From SZUA-186 sp041552135 (GTDB lineage: Bacteria > Pseudomonadota > Gammaproteobacteria > UBA9214): a DNA stretch of 17,837 bases. The DNA is taken from the NCBI GenBank assembly GCA_041552135.1, contig JBFELL010000043.1, positions 1 to 17,837 of the forward strand, in the 5' to 3' direction. The position numbers and the translations under genes were made by a program. This document shows positions 17,173 through 17,837 of this stretch, piece by piece (position 1 is the stretch's first letter; every line of letters begins with the position of its first letter). The notes under the pieces are model-generated. The model had not been told where the DNA came from. It saw only the letters and a list, made by a program, of their open reading frames with translations, and made no database searches.

Positions 17173-17220
17173 CACGGCTGTTCCTGCATAGCCGTGAGGC
17201 CGTATTCGACGCCAGCCGTG
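17173..17220 (+). repeat. CACGGCTG with two competing partners
   Basis: CACGGCTG (17173-17180) can pair over 7 bp with AGCCGTG (17190-17196) or over 8 bp with CAGCCGTG (17213-17220). AGCCGTGA is thus a direct repeat 24 bp apart. It lies 38 bp or more from the end of cysC. A further small stem (CAGGA 17111-17115, TCCTG 17126-17130) is upstream. Confidence 0.45.
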
Positions 17221-17257
17221 AACCGCAGATAAAGCCTGAAGATACTCCCGCCGTGGT

Positions 17258-17837
17258 CTAGGCGGTTTTGAGCCCCTTCGGCTCGGGCAGTCCGTCATCC
17301 TCCAGGACAGGACAGATGCCCTGTTTTTGCAAATAGACCATCACCTCGTCGGCGAGCACATCCGGCGTTTTTTCGGCTGCCGAGAGCACCAGCTCCGGTG
17401 ACTCCGGCGGTTCGTAAGGGTCGTCGATGCCGGTGAAGCCCTTTATCTCGCCGGCCCGCGCCTTCTTGTACAAACCTTTCGGGTCCCTCGATTCGCACAC
17501 CTCTATTGGCGTATCGACGAACACCTCAATGAACTCTCCCGGCTGGAGTCTGTTCCTTATACGGTCACGATCAACACGGTAGGGACTGATAAAGGCGGTC
17601 AGCCCGATGAGGCCGGCCTGGGAGAAAAGCTGCGCCACTGCGCCAATACGCCGGATATTCTCTTCCCGGTCGACAGCGGAAAAGCCGAGACCAAAACGCT
17701 GCGAAAACGCCTCGCCATAGGTATCGATGAGCATAGACGGCCCGGCATTGAGGGAGTGGCGAACATTGTCCCCGTCCAGCAACACACTGTGCATGCCCTG
17801 CTGATAGAGCTTGTGCTCCAGGGCATTGGCGATGGTA
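17258..17837 (-). CDS. cysC: Adenylylsulfate (APS) kinase, 5' end outside window
   Basis: APS kinase phosphorylates adenosine 5'-phosphosulfate to PAPS in sulfate activation. The frame is open to the window edge: before the internal Met at 17794 it reads TIANALEHKLYQQG, the usual sequence just after the Walker A loop, so the true start lies beyond 17837. Visible motifs are LLDGDNVRHSLN, REENIRRIGAVAQLF, LTAFISPYR, VFVDTPIEVCESRDPKGLYKKARAGEIKGFTGIDDPYEPPE. About 192 residues are in view. Compared with the usual 'RHGLNxDLGFS' there is an insertion of about 17 residues (roughly 17693-17746) between RHSLN and LGFS, as I recall from one subgroup of CysC proteins. Whether it stands alone or is fused to CysN cannot be seen. 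Confidence 0.93.
   Translation of the reverse strand, partial: TIANALEHKLYQQGMHSVLLDGDNVRHSLNAGPSMLIDTYGEAFSQRFGLGFSAVDREENIRRIGAVAQLFSQAGLIGLTAFISPYRVDRDRIRNRLQPGEFIEVFVDTPIEVCESRDPKGLYKKARAGEIKGFTGIDDPYEPPESPELVLSAAEKTPDVLADEVMVYLQKQGICPVLEDDGLPEPKGLKTA

Noticed and set aside
17170..17232. 20-residue ORF with a GCSC motif, possible peptide-modification precursor
   Set aside because: The purine-rich stretch is too close to the ATG, there is no maturation enzyme nearby, and the frame coincides with the repeated AGCCGTG arms, so RNA structure explains the sequence better.
16950..17257. Cyclic-di-GMP or other known riboswitch
   Set aside because: Fragments such as GGGACGCAAA on the minus strand recall GEMM-I, but the remaining conserved core and pairing order are missing on both strands.

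Overview
The window looks like chromosomal core sequence of a GC-rich gammaproteobacterium, plausibly from the Chromatiales / purple-sulfur-type lineages. This is judged from gene order and protein style: gatCAB divergent from mreBCD-mrdA-rodA-mltB-rlpA-dacA-dat, an E. coli-like LexA with CTGT-N8-ACAG boxes, and IspG. No database comparison was possible, so the lineage is an inference.

Layout. Positions 1-100 hold a diverged, doubled copy of a 'CTTTGCG/CTCTGCG' intergenic repeat. Positions 101-3343 on the minus strand are gatC-gatA-gatB, the tRNA-dependent amidotransferase. A 166-bp divergent promoter region follows. Positions 3510-13194 on the plus strand are one long, tightly packed cell-wall elongation operon: mreB, mreC, mreD, mrdA (PBP2), rodA, mltB, rlpA, dacA and a D-amino-acid transaminase gene. 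A CYTH-domain phosphatase-like gene follows at 13291-13758. A convergent gap with a REP-like hairpin separates it from the minus-strand lexA operon (lexA plus a SulA/ImuA-family gene), which is driven from two adjacent SOS boxes. ispG runs plus at 15329-16567. It is followed by a hairpin-rich spacer, a 57-residue unrecognised small ORF with a strong ribosome binding site, and a 308-bp gene-free stretch rich in inverted repeats. The window ends inside cysC (APS kinase, minus strand, 5' end outside the window).

How the genes work together. MreB filaments with MreC/MreD organise RodA (glycan polymerase) and PBP2 (transpeptidase) for lateral wall synthesis. MltB and RlpA cleave glycan strands, DacA trims pentapeptides and releases D-alanine, and the transaminase could interconvert D-amino acids made available in the cytoplasm.

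Most of the window is ordinary housekeeping sequence, and I did not find a clear new biological system. The points most worth a second look are: mreC, which has no ATG/GTG/TTG at its conserved N terminus and appears to start at ATT; the structured 16950-17257 region with mutually exclusive pairings; the palindrome inside a candidate dacA promoter; and the lexA-sulA/imuA-like pair without imuB or dnaE2 beside it.
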